A stretch of DNA of 5,403 nt from Oscillospiraceae bacterium (GTDB lineage: Bacteria > Bacillota_A > Clostridia > Oscillospirales > Oscillospiraceae). The DNA is taken from positions 1 to 5,403 of the forward strand of contig JAFQLA010000226.1 of the NCBI GenBank assembly GCA_017396725.1. The letters are read 5' to 3'. Shown here piece after piece: positions 4,681 through 5,403 of this stretch. The stretch's first letter is position 1, and every line of letters begins with the position of its first letter. Both the position numbers and the translations under genes were made by a program. Under the pieces are notes generated by a model. The model did no database searches, had not been told where the DNA came from, and saw only the letters and a program-made list of their open reading frames with translations.

Positions 4681-5403
4681 TGCCTCTCTCATGGGGCGGA
4701 ATATCCGCCGCTTCTGGCCCATCTGGCTGGTGTATACCGTCATCTGGTTTATGATGATGCCCATTTCCATGCTGCTGAACCTGCTGCTCTCCACCCGCGG
4801 CGGCAATATCCTCGTCGGCGCCAACTTCACCGATATCGTGCTGGATTACTCCGCGCAGATCCAGGTGGTGCTCAACGCGGGCATCGGCGTGCTTTTGGCC
4901 ATGGCGCTTTTCTCCTATCTGTGCTCGGCAAGAAGCGTTGGCATGATGCACTCTCTCCCCGTGAGCCGCAAGAGCCTTTTTATCACCAATTACGCAAGCG
5001 GCCTTGTGATGCTCTTTTCCACCTATCTTGCCACCTTCCTCTTCACCGGCCTTGTGGAATCCGCCTTTGGCATCCTTGATATGGGTCAGCTGGCGCAGTG
5101 GCTGTGGGTCACCTGCGGCACGGGCTTTTTCTGCTATTCCTTTGGCGTGCTCTGCGCCATTTTCGCAGGGCAGGTGCTGGCGGTGCCGGTATTCTATGGG
5201 ATCCTCAACTTCCTTGCCATCGGCATGTACTGGCTTCTCGATAGCTTCGCCTCCGTTTTCCGCTTCGGCTCCAACGGCAGCGTGCTGAATTTTGCCCATG
5301 AGGTGGCATGGTTCAGCCCCTTCTACCGCCTGATGAGCGACATGGGCGTGCAGGGCGAATGGATCGATGACGGCGAGCACTATGTGCAGCATTTGGAAGG
5401 CCA
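4655..5403 (+). CDS. ABC-2-type transporter permease, N-terminal 249 residues, cut by window edge
   Basis: This frame is open from ATG 4655 to the right edge. The first 249 residues contain about five hydrophobic segments: 21-45, 71-91, 110-135, 150-172 and 174-195. After them comes a polar stretch (200-249) that probably starts an extracytoplasmic loop. The motif MMHSLPVSRKSLF (97-109) is characteristic of ABC-2 permeases paired with YtrB-like ATPases. GGGAGG lies 9 nt upstream (4641-4646), inside the end of the ATPase gene. The 26-nt overlap implies coupled translation, and the gene order GntR-ATPase-permease matches YtrA-type operons. It most likely forms the membrane pore of the transporter, two copies or a heterodimer with a downstream partner outside the window. 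The codons are GC-rich at the third position like the neighbours, with no sign of transfer. Confidence 0.88.
   Translation, partial: MQSVTSLFNASLMGRNIRRFWPIWLVYTVIWFMMMPISMLLNLLLSTRGGNILVGANFTDIVLDYSAQIQVVLNAGIGVLLAMALFSYLCSARSVGMMHSLPVSRKSLFITNYASGLVMLFSTYLATFLFTGLVESAFGILDMGQLAQWLWVTCGTGFFCYSFGVLCAIFAGQVLAVPVFYGILNFLAIGMYWLLDSFASVFRFGSNGSVLNFAHEVAWFSPFYRLMSDMGVQGEWIDDGEHYVQHLEG

Noticed and set aside
3694..4830. 378-codon minus-strand open frame opposite the ATPase gene
   Set aside because: It lies antisense to a well-supported ABC ATPase, is rich in His, Ala and Gly as expected of a shadow frame, and has no ribosome binding site or family motif.
4628..5392. 254-codon minus-strand open frame opposite the permease gene
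   Set aside because: It is antisense to a membrane protein with clear hydrophobic segments. The charged, His-rich product is the expected complement of hydrophobic codons.

Overview
The window looks like chromosomal DNA from a GC-rich member of the Firmicutes, probably a Clostridia/Oscillospirales-type gut bacterium. This is inferred from strong AGGAGG-type Shine-Dalgarno sites, TTG starts, sigma-A-like promoters, the gene families present, and GC-rich third codon positions in the coding sequence. No species can be named from the sequence alone. All four large genes and the two smaller ones belong to recognisable families. The non-coding parts are unusually rich in inverted repeats.

Minus strand, right to left (3194 down to 1): a promoter at 3166-3194 drives a CLC-family anion transporter (1900-3126). 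Its sequence motifs resemble the fluoride/proton antiporter branch of the family. An AT-rich hairpin follows it. A strong extended -10 promoter (1827-1855) and a leader of about 100 nt then precede rpsO (ribosomal protein S15, 1451-1717). A GC-rich terminator ends rpsO, and a 266-nt spacer packed with complementary segments leads into pnp (polynucleotide phosphorylase, from 1184), which runs off the left edge after 394 codons. The rpsO-pnp order is widely conserved in bacteria.

Plus strand, left to right (3226 to 5403): a promoter with a perfect TTGACA box is followed, at the predicted transcription start, by an inverted repeat that is a good candidate operator. The transcript then carries a possible 28-residue single-pass membrane peptide (3322-3408), a short GntR regulator of the YtrA type (3422-3784), an ABC ATPase (3781-4680) and an ABC-2-type permease (from 4655, cut by the right edge). 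The regulator, ATPase and permease genes overlap by 4 and 26 nt, so they are very likely one translationally coupled operon. In known YtrA-type systems the regulator represses its own operon and the ABC pair responds to cell-envelope stress. That role is an inference here.

The most unusual features are three. The first is the pnp leader, where two pairs of complementary arms cross each other, giving a pseudoknot or switch topology. The second is the rpsO leader, with competing helices that suggest S15 autoregulation. The third is the tiny hydrophobic ORF at the head of the ABC operon. I found no CRISPR array, tRNA, rRNA, insertion sequence or clearly foreign segment.
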